From assembly GCF_004681185.1 (NCBI RefSeq), contig NZ_SRIF01000002.1, positions 62,001-126,000 on the forward strand: DNA of 64,000 nt. The letters run 5' to 3'. The notes under the pieces are model-generated. The model made no database searches. It saw nothing but the letters and a program-made list of their open reading frames with translations, and was not told the DNA's origin. The stretch is from Haloarcula amylovorans (GTDB lineage Archaea > Halobacteriota > Halobacteria > Halobacteriales > Haloarculaceae). The position numbers and the translations under genes are program-made. Numbering within the stretch: position 1 is the first letter of the stretch; the number at the start of each line of letters is the position of its first letter. Shown piece after piece: positions 41,358-50,897 of the stretch.

Positions 41358-42866
41358 TTAGTCCGCCGCGGTCACGGCGTCGGCGGCATCCGTGACCTCC
41401 CCGCTGTCTTCTTCGTCCTCGACGACGCCGTCGAGCCAGCCGCCGTGGAGGAAGAACGCGACGGCAGCGACGGTGGCGGCGACGTTGGAGGCGGCGATGC
41501 CGTACCACGCGCCCGTCGCGCCCATGCCGAGGGTGATGACGAGGAACGCTGCGGCGGCGGCGCGGAAGCCCCACATCGTCACCAATCCGAGGCCCATCGA
41601 GAGGCGGGTCGAGCCAGCGCCGTGGAACGCGCCATTTATCATGTGGAAGACGGCCATGATGGCCCACGTCGGCGCGACGATGCGGACGAACGTCGCGCCG
41701 TGGTCGACGACGCTCGCGGCTTGCTCGCCGGTGATGAACACGCCAACGATGGCAGGGGCGAAGTGGACGGCGAGCGCCCCGGCGACGACGAACGTCGCCA
41801 CGAGGATGGCGCTTGCGAGCAGGACCGTTCGGCGGGCGCGCTCGCGCTTCCCGGCTCCGAGGTTCTGGCCGACCACCGTCTCGACGGCCATCCCCATGCC
41901 AATCATCGGGAGCCAGACGAGCGAGGTGAAGCGGCTGCCGATGCCGTAGGCGGCGACGGCGTCGGCACCGACGATAGCGACCAGCGCGGTCATGACGGTG
42001 ACCGACAGCGCCTGCGTGCTCTGTTCGACGCTGAGCGGGCCGCCGACGCTGACGAGTTTCCGGATGGTCTCGGGGTCGGGACGGAGGTCAGACAGCGACA
42101 GTTCGATGCCGACCCGGCCGGTGAAGAGGAGCCAGAAGCCGACGCCCGCGGCGAGGCCGCGGGAGAACACCGTGGCGATGGCCGCGCCCTCGACGCCGAG
42201 ACCAGTGAATCCAGTCGCAGCGAGCGCGCTGGCACCTAACTCTTCGAGACCGAGCCGCACCAGTAGCGGATTGTCCGCGAAGCCGAGGATGAGGATCGGA
42301 TCGAGGACGACGTTCAGCGCGACGCTGCCGACCATCAGGTACATCGGCGTCTTCGTATCGCCCCAGCCGCGAAGCAGGGCGTGGAAGATGAAGAAGCCAA
42401 AGAGGAAGTACAGGCCGAGGAAGACGTAGCGGGTGTAGGTGACCGCCATCTCGTGGATGGCCGTGCCGGGCTGGGAGCCGATGAGCGCGAGCAGGTGCGG
42501 CGTCACCAGGTAGCCGACGACCGAGATGACCACGGAGAGCGCGGTGACGAAGAGGAACGTCTGGCCGGCGACGTGGCTCACTTGGGCCTCGTTCTCCGCG
42601 CCGGTATGCTGGGAGATGAGTATCGTCCCCGCCGCGGCGATGCCGCCGCCGACACTCACGAGCAAGAAGACGATGGGCCACGAGAACGAGAGCGCGCTCA
42701 CGGCGTCGCGCCCGAGGCGGCCGACCCAGAACGTGTCGGCGAGGTTGTACAGCGTCTGGAGAAGCTGCGTCGCCACCAGCGGCGCGGCCAGCGCCAACAG
42801 CGGTCGCAGGAGACTGCCCTGCGTGAACCGCTCCGCCTGCTCGCTCGTCGCCGTCACCGACACCAC
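41358..42866 (-). CDS. MATE family efflux transporter (copy 2)
   Basis: 502 residues with about 12 membrane helices. LRPLLALAAPLVATQLLQTLYNLADTFWVGRLG is the typical first helix region, and the two-fold MATE repeat is marked by RGWGDTKTPMYLMVGS and FHGAGSTRLSM. It exports drugs or metabolites in exchange for Na+ or H+. The start is GTG 42866. It is 39% or so like its tandem neighbour only by impression; similar segments are visible throughout. A palindromic operator lies just upstream of the transcription start region, so it is probably repressed by a TetR-type regulator encoded elsewhere. Confidence 0.9.
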   Translation of the reverse strand: MVSVTATSEQAERFTQGSLLRPLLALAAPLVATQLLQTLYNLADTFWVGRLGRDAVSALSFSWPIVFLLVSVGGGIAAAGTILISQHTGAENEAQVSHVAGQTFLFVTALSVVISVVGYLVTPHLLALIGSQPGTAIHEMAVTYTRYVFLGLYFLFGFFIFHALLRGWGDTKTPMYLMVGSVALNVVLDPILILGFADNPLLVRLGLEELGASALAATGFTGLGVEGAAIATVFSRGLAAGVGFWLLFTGRVGIELSLSDLRPDPETIRKLVSVGGPLSVEQSTQALSVTVMTALVAIVGADAVAAYGIGSRFTSLVWLPMIGMGMAVETVVGQNLGAGKRERARRTVLLASAILVATFVVAGALAVHFAPAIVGVFITGEQAASVVDHGATFVRIVAPTWAIMAVFHMINGAFHGAGSTRLSMGLGLVTMWGFRAAAAAFLVITLGMGATGAWYGIAASNVAATVAAVAFFLHGGWLDGVVEDEEDSGEVTDAADAVTAAD

Positions 42867-42894
42867 CGCCGCAGAGAGAAGGGACCGAACATGG

Positions 42895-42918
42895 TACTGA
42901 CTGGTCGGTCAGTCAGTA
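42895..42918. promoter_or_regulatory. 24-bp palindromic operator before MATE copy 2
   Basis: TACTGACTG-GTCGGT-CAGTCAGTA is a perfect 9-bp inverted repeat. On the minus strand it sits just after a TATA-like GGCTATACTG and covers the expected transcription start. The shape and TGACTG half-sites are those of TetR/AcrR-type repressor operators. No TetR gene is in the window. Confidence 0.75.
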
Positions 42919-42961
42919 TAGCCGTTGTGTGAGTACGGTACGCTCTCACACAGAAATGATT

Positions 42962-44455
42962 TCAGTCGGCGGAGACGGCCGAGTCGCGGTCGTCTGGCTC
43001 GTCCGCGTCGTCTTCCTCGACGACGGAGTCGTCCCAGTTCCCGAAGACGAACCACGCGGCGACGATAGCGGCGGCGGCGAGGTGCGAGACGGCGATGCCC
43101 CACCAGACGCCAGCAGCGCCCATGCCGAGGACGGTGATGAACAGCAGTGTCGGGGGAATGCGAAAGAGCCACTGCGAAGTAACGGAGAAAGCCAGTGCCG
43201 TCCGCGTACTGCCAGCCCCCCGAAAGGCGGCGTTGAAGAGGTGGAACAGTCCCATGAACACGTACGTCGGGCCGATAATACGGAAGTAGTCGGCCCCCAT
43301 CGACAGGACCTCGGGGTCGGTCTGGCTCACGTCGAAGAACGAGGCGACGATTGCCGCGGCGAAGGCGTAGGCCCCGGCGCTGGCGAGCAAGAAGAGAGCG
43401 CCGCCGAGGCCGGCCGCCAGGAGGACGGACCGGCGGGCGCGACCCGTCTGGTCCGCACCGAGGTTCTGCCCCACCGCCGTCTCGACGCCCTGTGCGAGGC
43501 CGACCGCGGGGAGGTAGACTAGCGTGTTGATGCGGTTGCCGACGCCGTAGGCCGCGACGGCGTTGGTTCCGACCATCGCCACGAGGACGGTCATCCCGGT
43601 GTAGGCCAGCGAGTCCGCCGACCGTTCGAGTCCAGCGGGGCCACCGACATCCAGTATCTTCCAGACCGTCTCGCGGTCCGGCCGGAGGTCCGACAGTGAG
43701 AGGTCGATACCCAACCGACCGGAGAACAGGAGCCAGAAGCCCGCGATTGCCGCCCCGCCGCGGGCGATGACGGTGGCGATTGCCGCGCCCTCGACGCCCA
43801 TTCCGGCGAAGCCGGTCAGGTCGTACAGCGTCGCTTCGAGGCTCGTCAGTTCGGCCATCGAGAAGACCACGTTGTCGTCGAAGCCGAGGACGAAGAAGGG
43901 GTCCAGTACGGCGTTAGCGAGGACGCTGCCGAGCATCAGGTACATCGGCGTCTTCGTGTCGCCCCATCCGCGTAAGATGGCCTGAAACGCGAACGCGCCG
44001 AACATGAACGCCGTCCCGGCAAAGATGATGCGAGTGTAGTTGACGGCCATCGCGTGAATGGCCGACCCCGGTGTCGTTCCGATGTAGGGCAGGAGGACGG
44101 GTGCAACGACGTAGCCGACCGCCGAGAGCAGGCCCGAGACGGCGGCCGTGACCGCGATGGTCTGCCCGGCGACGGCCCGTACTCGCTCGTCGTTGCCCGC
44201 GCCGCGGTGTTGAGAGACGAGGACGGTCCCAGCGATAGTCAGCCCGCTTCCAAGCGAGATGGTCACGAAGATGAACGGAAGCGAGTAGGTCAGCGCCGCC
44301 ACCGCCTCGCCGCCCAACTGCCCGACGACGAACGTATCGACGAGGTTGTACGCGACCTGGAGGAGCTGCGTGCCCACGAGCGGCAAGGAGAGGGCCAACA
44401 GCGGACGGAGAAGCGGCCCCTCGGTCAGGTCCACGGAACGGTCGGTCTCTGGCAC
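42962..44455 (-). CDS. MATE family efflux transporter (copy 1)
   Basis: 497 residues from GTG 44455 (encoding MPETDRSVDLTEGPLLRPL). About 12 helices; RGWGDTKTPMYLMLGS and FRGAGSTRTALA mark the two MATE halves, as in the next gene. The two were probably produced by tandem duplication. The longer frame upstream overlaps the divergent primase gene and is not credible. TATA-like AATTATCA lies about 30 bases upstream. C-terminus is acidic. Substrate unknown. Confidence 0.9.
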   Translation of the reverse strand: MPETDRSVDLTEGPLLRPLLALSLPLVGTQLLQVAYNLVDTFVVGQLGGEAVAALTYSLPFIFVTISLGSGLTIAGTVLVSQHRGAGNDERVRAVAGQTIAVTAAVSGLLSAVGYVVAPVLLPYIGTTPGSAIHAMAVNYTRIIFAGTAFMFGAFAFQAILRGWGDTKTPMYLMLGSVLANAVLDPFFVLGFDDNVVFSMAELTSLEATLYDLTGFAGMGVEGAAIATVIARGGAAIAGFWLLFSGRLGIDLSLSDLRPDRETVWKILDVGGPAGLERSADSLAYTGMTVLVAMVGTNAVAAYGVGNRINTLVYLPAVGLAQGVETAVGQNLGADQTGRARRSVLLAAGLGGALFLLASAGAYAFAAAIVASFFDVSQTDPEVLSMGADYFRIIGPTYVFMGLFHLFNAAFRGAGSTRTALAFSVTSQWLFRIPPTLLFITVLGMGAAGVWWGIAVSHLAAAAIVAAWFVFGNWDDSVVEEDDADEPDDRDSAVSAD

Positions 44456-44548
44456 GTCCAATCCTACATAGGTGCGAAGTGATAATTCATCTGGATTGGT
44501 TCGATCGGGGACGGCAAATTTATTCGGCCACGTCCGAAACGCCAGTCC

Positions 44549-45631
44549 ATGCAGCCGCTCCACGCACGCTATCCGTTCCTCGAAGGGGCACGCGAGGCCG
44601 TCGAGGCCGCTGCGGTCGATCTGAGCGAGGTCGTCGCCACCGACGAGACCGTCACCCAGCGGGCGCTGGAGCGGGTCGAACACGCAATTACGGACGGCAC
44701 CGTCGGCGAGCCACATCGGCGGACCCGCGTCGAACTGCTATCCTATCCGGTCGCGCGCGTCCTCGTCTCGCTGGTCGACCAACACGTCTGCACCCGCAAG
44801 TACGCCCGCGCGGAGGCCGAGACGGCTCACGAGCGGTTCGCCGAGGAGTTCGAACAGACGACGGAGTTCAAATCCACGCAGAGCGAGCGCGTCGAGTTAC
44901 GCGACCTGCTGGCCGAGTTCGACCTCTCGGCGTCGGTCCGCGAAGCCGAGACGGGCTACTGGGTGGCCGTCGGAACCTACCTCGACCTGGCGGCCGACCA
45001 GCGGGGCGACGAGTGGCGACTGGTCAACCGACCGCTCGCGGACGGCCGGGTCCGGATCACCGACGACGACCTACACGTCTTGTTGAAACAGGCCATCCGC
45101 CACCGCGTCGAGGACGGGTTACCGTTCGACGTGCCCGACGTCATCGCCGACGAACTCGACGGGGAAGTCGAACAGCTCCGCGAGGTGCTCGCCGACCTCG
45201 ACCTAACCCGCGAGATAGATACCGTCGTCCCCGAGATGTTTCCCCCGTGTATGCAGGCGCTGCTCGACCAGGTTCAGAAGGGCGAGCATCTCGAACACCA
45301 CTCCCGCTTTGCCATCGCCGCCTTCCTCACCAGCATCGGGATGACGACCGACGAAATCGTGGACCTCTTTCAGGTCAACCCCGGGTTCGGCGAGGAGGCG
45401 ACCCGCTATCAGGTCGACCACATCCGCGGCGACACCAGTCCGACGGAGTACTCGACGCCGGCCTGTTCGACGATGAAGTCCTACGGCGACTGCGTCAACA
45501 TGGACGACCTCTGTAAGCGCATCTCCCATCCGATGGCCTACTACGAGAAGAAACTGGACGACGCCGACGACGACGAACTGGTGGACTGGCGAGAGGAGAA
45601 CGGCGAGGACGAGGCCGAAGCCGACGCTTAG
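44549..45631 (+). CDS. priL: DNA primase large subunit PriL
   Basis: 360 residues. An all-helical N-terminal part is followed by the C-terminal iron-sulfur domain with four conserved cysteines at about 234 (FPPCMQ), 306 (PACSTM), 315 (GDCVN) and 322 (DLCKR). PriL works with PriS to make RNA primers. An AAATTTATTC TATA-like element is about 30 bases before ATG 44549. Divergent from the MATE pair; its stop overlaps that of a small convergent membrane-protein gene. Confidence 0.95.
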   Translation: MQPLHARYPFLEGAREAVEAAAVDLSEVVATDETVTQRALERVEHAITDGTVGEPHRRTRVELLSYPVARVLVSLVDQHVCTRKYARAEAETAHERFAEEFEQTTEFKSTQSERVELRDLLAEFDLSASVREAETGYWVAVGTYLDLAADQRGDEWRLVNRPLADGRVRITDDDLHVLLKQAIRHRVEDGLPFDVPDVIADELDGEVEQLREVLADLDLTREIDTVVPEMFPPCMQALLDQVQKGEHLEHHSRFAIAAFLTSIGMTTDEIVDLFQVNPGFGEEATRYQVDHIRGDTSPTEYSTPACSTMKSYGDCVNMDDLCKRISHPMAYYEKKLDDADDDELVDWREENGEDEAEADA

Positions 45632-45837
45632 AACTGCTGTCGTTCCATCCAGACGCCGGCGACGAGCATCACGACGATGAACAGCCCGATAGAGCCGACG
45701 ATAGCGATGCCACCCTGGTCGGTCAGTCCCCCGTTGCTCGAATAACTCGTGGAGACGAAGACGGCAGCACCGACGAAGACGACCAGCGCGACGCTGGAGA
45801 TGACGATCTGCATAATTGCCTCCCGGTCGATTTCCAT
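45628..45837 (-). CDS. Small two-helix membrane protein, 69 aa
   Basis: MEIDREAIMQIVISSVALVV begins a 69-residue protein with two helices (about 8-28 and 45-63, IAIVGSIGLFIVVMLVAGVWM) linked by a Ser/Gly loop. Conserved-looking in haloarchaea, function unknown. Stop codon overlaps that of priL on the other strand. Confidence 0.65.
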   Translation of the reverse strand: MEIDREAIMQIVISSVALVVFVGAAVFVSTSYSSNGGLTDQGGIAIVGSIGLFIVVMLVAGVWMERQQF

Positions 45838-45983
45838 GTGGCGCGATATCCCCGGGCCGGGCAAAAGGGTGTCGAAGCGGCTCAGACGGACGTTCTGTCC
45901 CCACCCCCGGCGAGACATTTACGTCCGTAGAGACCCTACGTTTCGACTGGACACACCGAGAAATACAGCCGTGTCCGCCCGCT

Positions 45984-46616
45984 ATGACTCTACTCAAGCC
46001 ATCCGCAAATGCAGAACCGACTGCACTCGCACCGGACCCCAGTAGCCTCTCGTCACGCGCCGTTCGCGCGTGGACCGAGCGCATGGCCGTCCGACAACAA
46101 CGAGACGGGACCTACGCGGTCGCGACCGAGAGCGGCCACACGTACGTCGTCGACTTGCGCGACCACTCCTGTACCTGCCCCGACCACGAAATTCGTGGCG
46201 AACGGTGCAAACACCTCCGGCGGGTCGCCATCGAAATCACCGCCCGCCGAATCGCCCCGCCGGGCCGCCAGCGCGCCCGCTGTGACGTTTGCGAGGAGGT
46301 GACGTTCGTCCCCGAGGAGGCCGAGCCGCCGCATCTCTGTGGCAACTGCCGCGTCGCGCCGGGCGACATCGTGGTCGACCGCGAGACCGGTGACAGTCTC
46401 GTCGTCGCCGAAGTGATGAACGAGAGAGCGAACGAGTACGTCATCGAAGCCACCGGAAAGACCGTCGCCGCCCACGACACCAACGACGGCTACCCCAAGG
46501 ACGACATCGTGGTCGAGGTGACGTATCTTGGCGACGCCACGCGAAACGACAACCCACGCCGCTATGCGTTCCCGTACTCGCGTCTCAACCACACTGACGC
46601 GGAACTGGTCGGGTAG
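45984..46616 (+). CDS. SWIM zinc-finger protein
   Basis: 210 residues. The SWIM motif CTCPDHEIRGERCKHLRR (about residues 63-80) is complete: CxC, then CxH. A second zinc ribbon follows, CDVCEEVTF..LCGNC (about 103-130), and a C-terminal domain (about 135-210) that resembles a small beta fold. SWIM domains bind DNA or proteins. Neighbours are priL and hjc, so a DNA repair or recombination role is possible but only by context. ATG 45984 is chosen over upstream frames. Confidence 0.8.
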   Translation: MTLLKPSANAEPTALAPDPSSLSSRAVRAWTERMAVRQQRDGTYAVATESGHTYVVDLRDHSCTCPDHEIRGERCKHLRRVAIEITARRIAPPGRQRARCDVCEEVTFVPEEAEPPHLCGNCRVAPGDIVVDRETGDSLVVAEVMNERANEYVIEATGKTVAAHDTNDGYPKDDIVVEVTYLGDATRNDNPRRYAFPYSRLNHTDAELVG

Positions 46617-46686
46617 GTGAAGGTCTGCGCGTAGCGAAGAGCCTCGTGAGCAGTCGCGCGGATTCGAGCGAAGCGAGATTCTTTGC

Positions 46687-47205
46687 TTACTCTAGCATCG
46701 CCGCCGCCTCCTCTTTCTCCAAGTCGCCGCGTTCGAACGCCGAGAGGATGTCCAGCACCGCCTGGTCCGGCCCGTCGTCGGCCACCTCGTCCAGCGTGAC
46801 CTTCCGCGTGTCGCCGACGAACTCCGCGAAGTCGGTCCCTTCCGCGAGGGCCGTCTCCTTCTTGACGCGGTAGTTGCCGCCGTCGGTCGTGTAGAGGTCG
46901 CCCGGGTGGAAGAAGTACCAGTCTTCGCGGTCGAAGCGGACGCCGACCCGCGGTTTCGCGCCGAAGTTTCGCGCGAAGAACAGCAGTGCCTCAATCTCCT
47001 CGCCGGTTAGATAGATTGGATCACCGGCGCTGGATTTCGCCTCGATAGCGTAGAACGTCTCGCCGTCGCCGGTCAGCACGTCGGGCAGTTCGCGTTCGGT
47101 CGCACTCCCGCTCGCCGGCGCTCGCATCACCGCAAAGCCCGCCTCGTCTAAGGCGTTGACGAGTTCCCGCTCGCGACGGTCCCCCTTCGCGTTCGAATTT
47201 GCCAT
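46687..47205 (-). CDS. hjc: Holliday junction resolvase Hjc
   Basis: 172 residues. [30 protein letters not shown] carries the first acidic residue. [20 protein letters not shown] supplies the PD..ExK nuclease core, and [11 protein letters not shown] follows. Hjc cuts four-way DNA junctions in recombination. It is longer than the usual ~130 residues, with a C-terminal acidic extension. ATG 47205 is chosen; TATA-like ATTTTTAACTG lies about 25 bases upstream. Confidence 0.93.
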   Translation of the reverse strand: MANSNAKGDRRERELVNALDEAGFAVMRAPASGSATERELPDVLTGDGETFYAIEAKSSAGDPIYLTGEEIEALLFFARNFGAKPRVGVRFDREDWYFFHPGDLYTTDGGNYRVKKETALAEGTDFAEFVGDTRKVTLDEVADDGPDQAVLDILSAFERGDLEKEEAAAMLE

Positions 47206-47342
47206 TGGCGTTCGTTTAGCCGTGGCAGTTAAAAATGGCTCGCGGCCAGCGGAAGTGGTTACTCGTGATAGCACGTAGCAGTGTAAGCGGCTAGCAGGTT
47301 CTGGTTGCGTTTTATCCAGCCGAGTGGTTCGAGAGCGCTTCG

Positions 47343-47954
47343 CTACTCCTCCGCTCTCGCCTCGATTTCCCGAATGACTTCCTCAGTCTCGCCGCCGTCG
47401 CTTCGCACCGCCTTCGCGTAGCGGCGGTACTCCTGTGGCGAGACCTGCACCGTCTTCGACTCGCCCTTGTGGGTGAGTTCCAGTCGGACCATCCCCTGCG
47501 GATTGTTCCGGGTACGAAAACTCGCCATCGCGGTGAAGACGAACCAGAACGACATCGACGCGCCGATGAAGTACGCCATCGCCGTCTCGAAGGCCAGCGT
47601 CTCCGCGCCGGTCGTCCAGCGGCCGGGGTAGGCGTATTGGAAGATGGCGATACCGACCAGACAGCAGAGCGTGCCGACACCGACGCCGACCTGCTCGCGA
47701 CGGCTCGACGGGAGGACGGCGACGACGGCGAGGAACATCGCCGGGATTCCCAGCCCGCCGAGCGTCCCGGCGAGCTTCTCGGCGGCACGGATGTCGGTGG
47801 CTCCGACCCAGTCCGACAGCGGCGTCGTCACCAGCAAGACGCCGACGACGACGGCAGTCGCCCCGAAGAGACCGAGGACGACCCCGGCGAAGACGCGGCG
47901 CGGGTCCCGCCCCTCGAAGCGGCGGGTTCCGTAGGCGTCGCCGAGGTTCTCCAT
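47343..47954 (-). CDS. Membrane protein, DUF7139-like
   Basis: 203 residues from ATG 47954 ([20 protein letters not shown]). Several membrane helices are visible ([80 protein letters not shown]). A soluble tail [22 protein letters not shown] and an acidic end follow. The pattern matches my recollection of the DUF7139 haloarchaeal family. Function unknown. Confidence 0.7.
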   Translation of the reverse strand: MENLGDAYGTRRFEGRDPRRVFAGVVLGLFGATAVVVGVLLVTTPLSDWVGATDIRAAEKLAGTLGGLGIPAMFLAVVAVLPSSRREQVGVGVGTLCCLVGIAIFQYAYPGRWTTGAETLAFETAMAYFIGASMSFWFVFTAMASFRTRNNPQGMVRLELTHKGESKTVQVSPQEYRRYAKAVRSDGGETEEVIREIEARAEE

Positions 47955-47990
47955 GGCACGGGGTTGTTCCCCATCCCACAAAACGATACG

Positions 47991-48872
47991 TCAGACGCGC
48001 GTCGGACTGGAGACGGCCCGCAGGGCGGCGTTACCGGCCCGGCACAGCGTTCCGAGGTGGTCAGCGTCAACTGGTTCGAGCGCCGCATCGGGAATGAGTT
48101 CGGCCAGTCGCTCGCCGGTCGACGGGGCAACGTTGGTGTCCCGTTGACCCTGAAACACGGTTACTGGGACGGTCACTGACGCCAGGTCGAACGGCCACGG
48201 TCGAGCGAGCAGTGCTAGCTCTCGGACGACGCCGCCGGGACCGTCGGCCATCGCTTCCAATACGTCGGCCCGGACGAGGCGGGCCACCTCGTCGGCCGAC
48301 AGCGCGTTCGTCGCGGGAGCGCCGTCAGCGACCAGCGAGCGGGCGAACGACGGGTCGCGGCGGGCGAGCGCCCATCGCTGTCCGCGGAGCAAGAGCGAGA
48401 CCACCGGCGGAACGTACCGAGCCAGCGAACCGAGAACCCGCTGTGTGTTGCCTGTCTCGCCAACGCTCGGTGGGCCGCTACCGCCGACCAGCGCGATTCG
48501 GTCGACGCGCTCTAGTCGGTGACACGCCAGCGCGAACGGCGCGCCACCGGAGAACCCGACGACGTTCGCGGCGTCGATATCGAGGTGGTCCAACAGCGCG
48601 GTGACGTCGGCCGGCCACTCCTCGATGCCGACGGCCGCATCGTCCGAGCGGCCGATTCCCGGTCGGTCGGGAGCGACGAGGCGGAGTCCCTGCTCGGCGG
48701 CGGGTTCGTCGAGCAGTCGGCCGAGCAGTCTCGACCCGGGCGTCCCGTGCACGAACAGGACCGGCGTGCCGTCGGGGTCGCCGTACGTCGCGTAGGCTAG
48801 CTGTCGTCCGTTGACATCGAGAGAGGAAGGGGAGGGGGCATCGGCCGGCGTCCAGTCGCTGGCGGGGAGCAT
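47991..48872 (-). CDS. Alpha/beta hydrolase
   Basis: 293 residues. The oxyanion region is VLFVHGTPGS, the nucleophile elbow GFSGGAPFA (Ser about 110), the acid is expected near GQRDTNV and the histidine in DADHLGTL. This is the haloalkane-dehalogenase/esterase type fold. Substrate unknown; no signal peptide, so cytoplasmic. Encoded 36 bases before the DUF7139-like gene on the same strand (stop 47991, next start 47954). Confidence 0.88.
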   Translation of the reverse strand: MLPASDWTPADAPSPSSLDVNGRQLAYATYGDPDGTPVLFVHGTPGSRLLGRLLDEPAAEQGLRLVAPDRPGIGRSDDAAVGIEEWPADVTALLDHLDIDAANVVGFSGGAPFALACHRLERVDRIALVGGSGPPSVGETGNTQRVLGSLARYVPPVVSLLLRGQRWALARRDPSFARSLVADGAPATNALSADEVARLVRADVLEAMADGPGGVVRELALLARPWPFDLASVTVPVTVFQGQRDTNVAPSTGERLAELIPDAALEPVDADHLGTLCRAGNAALRAVSSPTRV

Positions 48873-48895
48873 CGGAACCTATCGAATGCAGTGAG

Positions 48896-49639
48896 TTACT
48901 CGCTCTGGATACGCGGGGCAAGCATGTAGGTGACGCGGCCCTCGCCTTCAGCGAAGTTGAAGTGCATCTTGACGGGGAACTCCTCGCCCAGTTCCATCTC
49001 GACCTCTGCGTCTTTCGGGATGGCCTTGTTCATGTTCTTCAGGTAGTCGAGCGAGAACAGGGAGTGGGCGTCGCCGGCGGTGAGGTCGATGAGGTCGTCG
49101 CGTGTCAGTTCGAGATGGACGTCGTCGGTGTCGCCCTCGGCGTCGACGTAGAACAGTTCGTCGGTGGCATCGACACCCAGTGCGATGTGGTCGCTGACCA
49201 TGTCCGCGGCGGTGACCGCGCGGTCGATGTCGCGGCCCTCGACGACGATGTGAGCCGACAAATCGAGGTCGGGCAGGTCCGGTTCCTGTCGGATGGAGTC
49301 GGGATCGATGAGCGCGAGCGTGTATTCGAGTCCGTCGATGGCGATGTGGAGTTTGCGCGTCTCCTCGTCTAAGTCGAGGTGGACCAACTGGCCGGAGTCG
49401 GCCATGCCGGCGATGTCTTCCAGTCGAGAGAGATTGACGCCGATGAGTCCGCCGTCCGTCTCGTAGGATTCGAAAGCCGCCGCGTCCAGTCGGAGGTCGA
49501 CCATGCCGACGTTGGCTGGGTCGACCGCTCGAATCTCCAGCCCGTCGTCTTCGAGGTGGATCTTGCATTCGTCCACCAGCACGCTCACAGAGTCGAGAGC
49601 CGCCTGGAGCGTGTCCGCGCTCACAATGGCGTTGAACAT
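48896..49639 (-). CDS. pcn: DNA polymerase sliding clamp PCNA
   Basis: 247 residues, exactly the usual length. [29 protein letters not shown] is the first repeat; [29 protein letters not shown] begins the second; the C-terminal strand is [14 protein letters not shown]. It forms a trimeric ring that tethers DNA polymerases. ATG 49639 is chosen: a TATA-like GCTTTTTAATG at about 49660-49672 fits a leaderless start there and lies inside the longer frame. Confidence 0.97.
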   Translation of the reverse strand: MFNAIVSADTLQAALDSVSVLVDECKIHLEDDGLEIRAVDPANVGMVDLRLDAAAFESYETDGGLIGVNLSRLEDIAGMADSGQLVHLDLDEETRKLHIAIDGLEYTLALIDPDSIRQEPDLPDLDLSAHIVVEGRDIDRAVTAADMVSDHIALGVDATDELFYVDAEGDTDDVHLELTRDDLIDLTAGDAHSLFSLDYLKNMNKAIPKDAEVEMELGEEFPVKMHFNFAEGEGRVTYMLAPRIQSE

Positions 49640-49720
49640 CTTGAACCGGGCTACGCCCCCATGCATTAAAAAGCCCCTCATTGAATCCGCGTGCGCGTGC
49701 GACCCCCAATCAGCAGATGA

Positions 49721-49962
49721 CGGAGTCCCGCCGGGCATCTCTTCGTTATCAACTCACAGGGGAATGGAGGGAAAAAGACAGCGGTATTCCGTCTCGAACG
49801 GCTCGGGTCGGACCAACTCGAAGCCGGCGTTAGCGGCGACTTCAACACCGGAACGGCCGCGGGCGGCAACGGTGACGGCGGGAGCGGTGCGGGCGGGCCG
49901 GGTTTCGGCGTCGCTGCCCCATCGCCGCGGCGCTCGGCTACGGCGCGTTACGCGGTAAGTAG
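49721..49962 (+). pseudogene. Decayed tail of a PGF-CTERM surface protein
   Basis: After TGA at 49718-49720 one frame reads through [20 protein letters not shown] and a Gly/Asn/Thr-rich linker to GGSGAGGPGFGVAA, the start of a PGF-CTERM archaeosortase tail. One base is then missing, and the +1 frame (from 49921) continues as AIAAALGYGALRGK-stop, the expected membrane helix plus basic end. No start codon or N-terminal domain is present. It therefore looks like a 3' remnant of an exported, archaeosortase-processed protein. Confidence 0.65.
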
Positions 49963-50011
49963 AACCCGGAGAACGACACCCATAACCGCCTCGGCGGGCT
50001 ACTCGGGGCAA

Positions 50012-50806
50012 ATGAGCCGGAAAGACGAATACTACAACAAGGCGAAACAACAGGGCTACCGCGCCCGCTCGGCCTACAAGCTCCAGCAGCTAGACGAGAC
50101 GGCCGGGCTCTTCGGTGAGGGCCGGACCGTCGTTGACCTCGGAGCCGCGCCGGGCGGCTGGCTGCAGGTCGCCGCCGAGCGCGTCGGCGAGCGAGGGACC
50201 GTCGTCGGCGTCGACCGCCAGCGAATAGATCCGCTCGACGACCCCGAGCCGTCCGTCGAGTACGTCCGCGGCGACATGACCGACGAGAGCACGAAAATCG
50301 AAATCCGCGACGTGGTCGGTGGCGTGGACGACGAACGCGGCGGACCCGTCGATGTAGTCATCTCCGACATGGCTCCGAACATGACCGGCGAGTACGACTT
50401 AGACCACGCTCGCTCGGTTCATCTGGTTCGACAGGCCTTCGAAGTGGCGACGGACCTCCTCGACACGGGCGGGGACTTCGCCGCGAAGGTGTTCGACGGA
50501 CAGGACCTAGAGGACCTGATAGCCGACATCGAACCAGAGTTCGAGTACGTCCGCGAGGTCCGCCCCGACGCCTCCCGGGACTCCTCCTCGGAGCTGTATC
50601 TGGTGGCGAAACACCGCCTGACCGCGCCAGTCCGTGAAGGCGATGTGATCGAGGTGACCATCGAGGACATCGGCGAGGAGGGCGACGGCATCGCGAAAGT
50701 CGAGGACTTCACCGTCTTCGTCAGCGGTGTCGAGGAAGGCGAGACGCTCGACGTGCGCGTCGACGACGTGAAACCCCGCTACGCGTTCGCGCAACCGACC
50801 GAGTAG
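50012..50806 (+). CDS. rlmE: 23S rRNA 2'-O-methyltransferase RlmE (FtsJ/RrmJ) with TRAM domain
   Basis: 264 residues. KAKQQGYRARSAYKLQQLDE holds the first catalytic Lys, VVDLGAAPGGWLQVAAE is the SAM loop, ISDMAPNMTG the Asp, AAKVF the second Lys and SSSELYLV the Glu, completing the K-D-K-E set. The last ~60 residues (VREGDVIEVTIEDIGEEGDGIAKVEDFTVFV) form a TRAM RNA-binding domain, a haloarchaeal addition. It methylates the U of the A-loop of 23S rRNA. Confidence 0.95.
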   Translation: MSRKDEYYNKAKQQGYRARSAYKLQQLDETAGLFGEGRTVVDLGAAPGGWLQVAAERVGERGTVVGVDRQRIDPLDDPEPSVEYVRGDMTDESTKIEIRDVVGGVDDERGGPVDVVISDMAPNMTGEYDLDHARSVHLVRQAFEVATDLLDTGGDFAAKVFDGQDLEDLIADIEPEFEYVREVRPDASRDSSSELYLVAKHRLTAPVREGDVIEVTIEDIGEEGDGIAKVEDFTVFVSGVEEGETLDVRVDDVKPRYAFAQPTE

Positions 50807-50868
50807 GGAGCGCCGCTTTCTTCGCTTACTTACGTCGCTGTCTCGCGGGCGGTGCCCGCTCGGCGTAC

Positions 50869-50897
50869 CGAGGTTCCTCGTTTCACTCGGAACCTCG
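50869..50897. repeat. CGAGG..CCTCG hairpin (copy at 50.9 kb)
   Basis: CGAGGTTCC-(11)-GGAACCTCG, 29 bases, overlapping the last codons of the dienelactone-hydrolase gene. The same stem with a different loop is found at 57800-57828, and a GGGTCC variant at 61832-61859. Confidence 0.6.

Noticed and set aside
42890..42892. ATG upstream of the second MATE as its start
   Set aside because: It opens a 12-codon frame that ends in a stop. The MATE frame uses GTG 42866.
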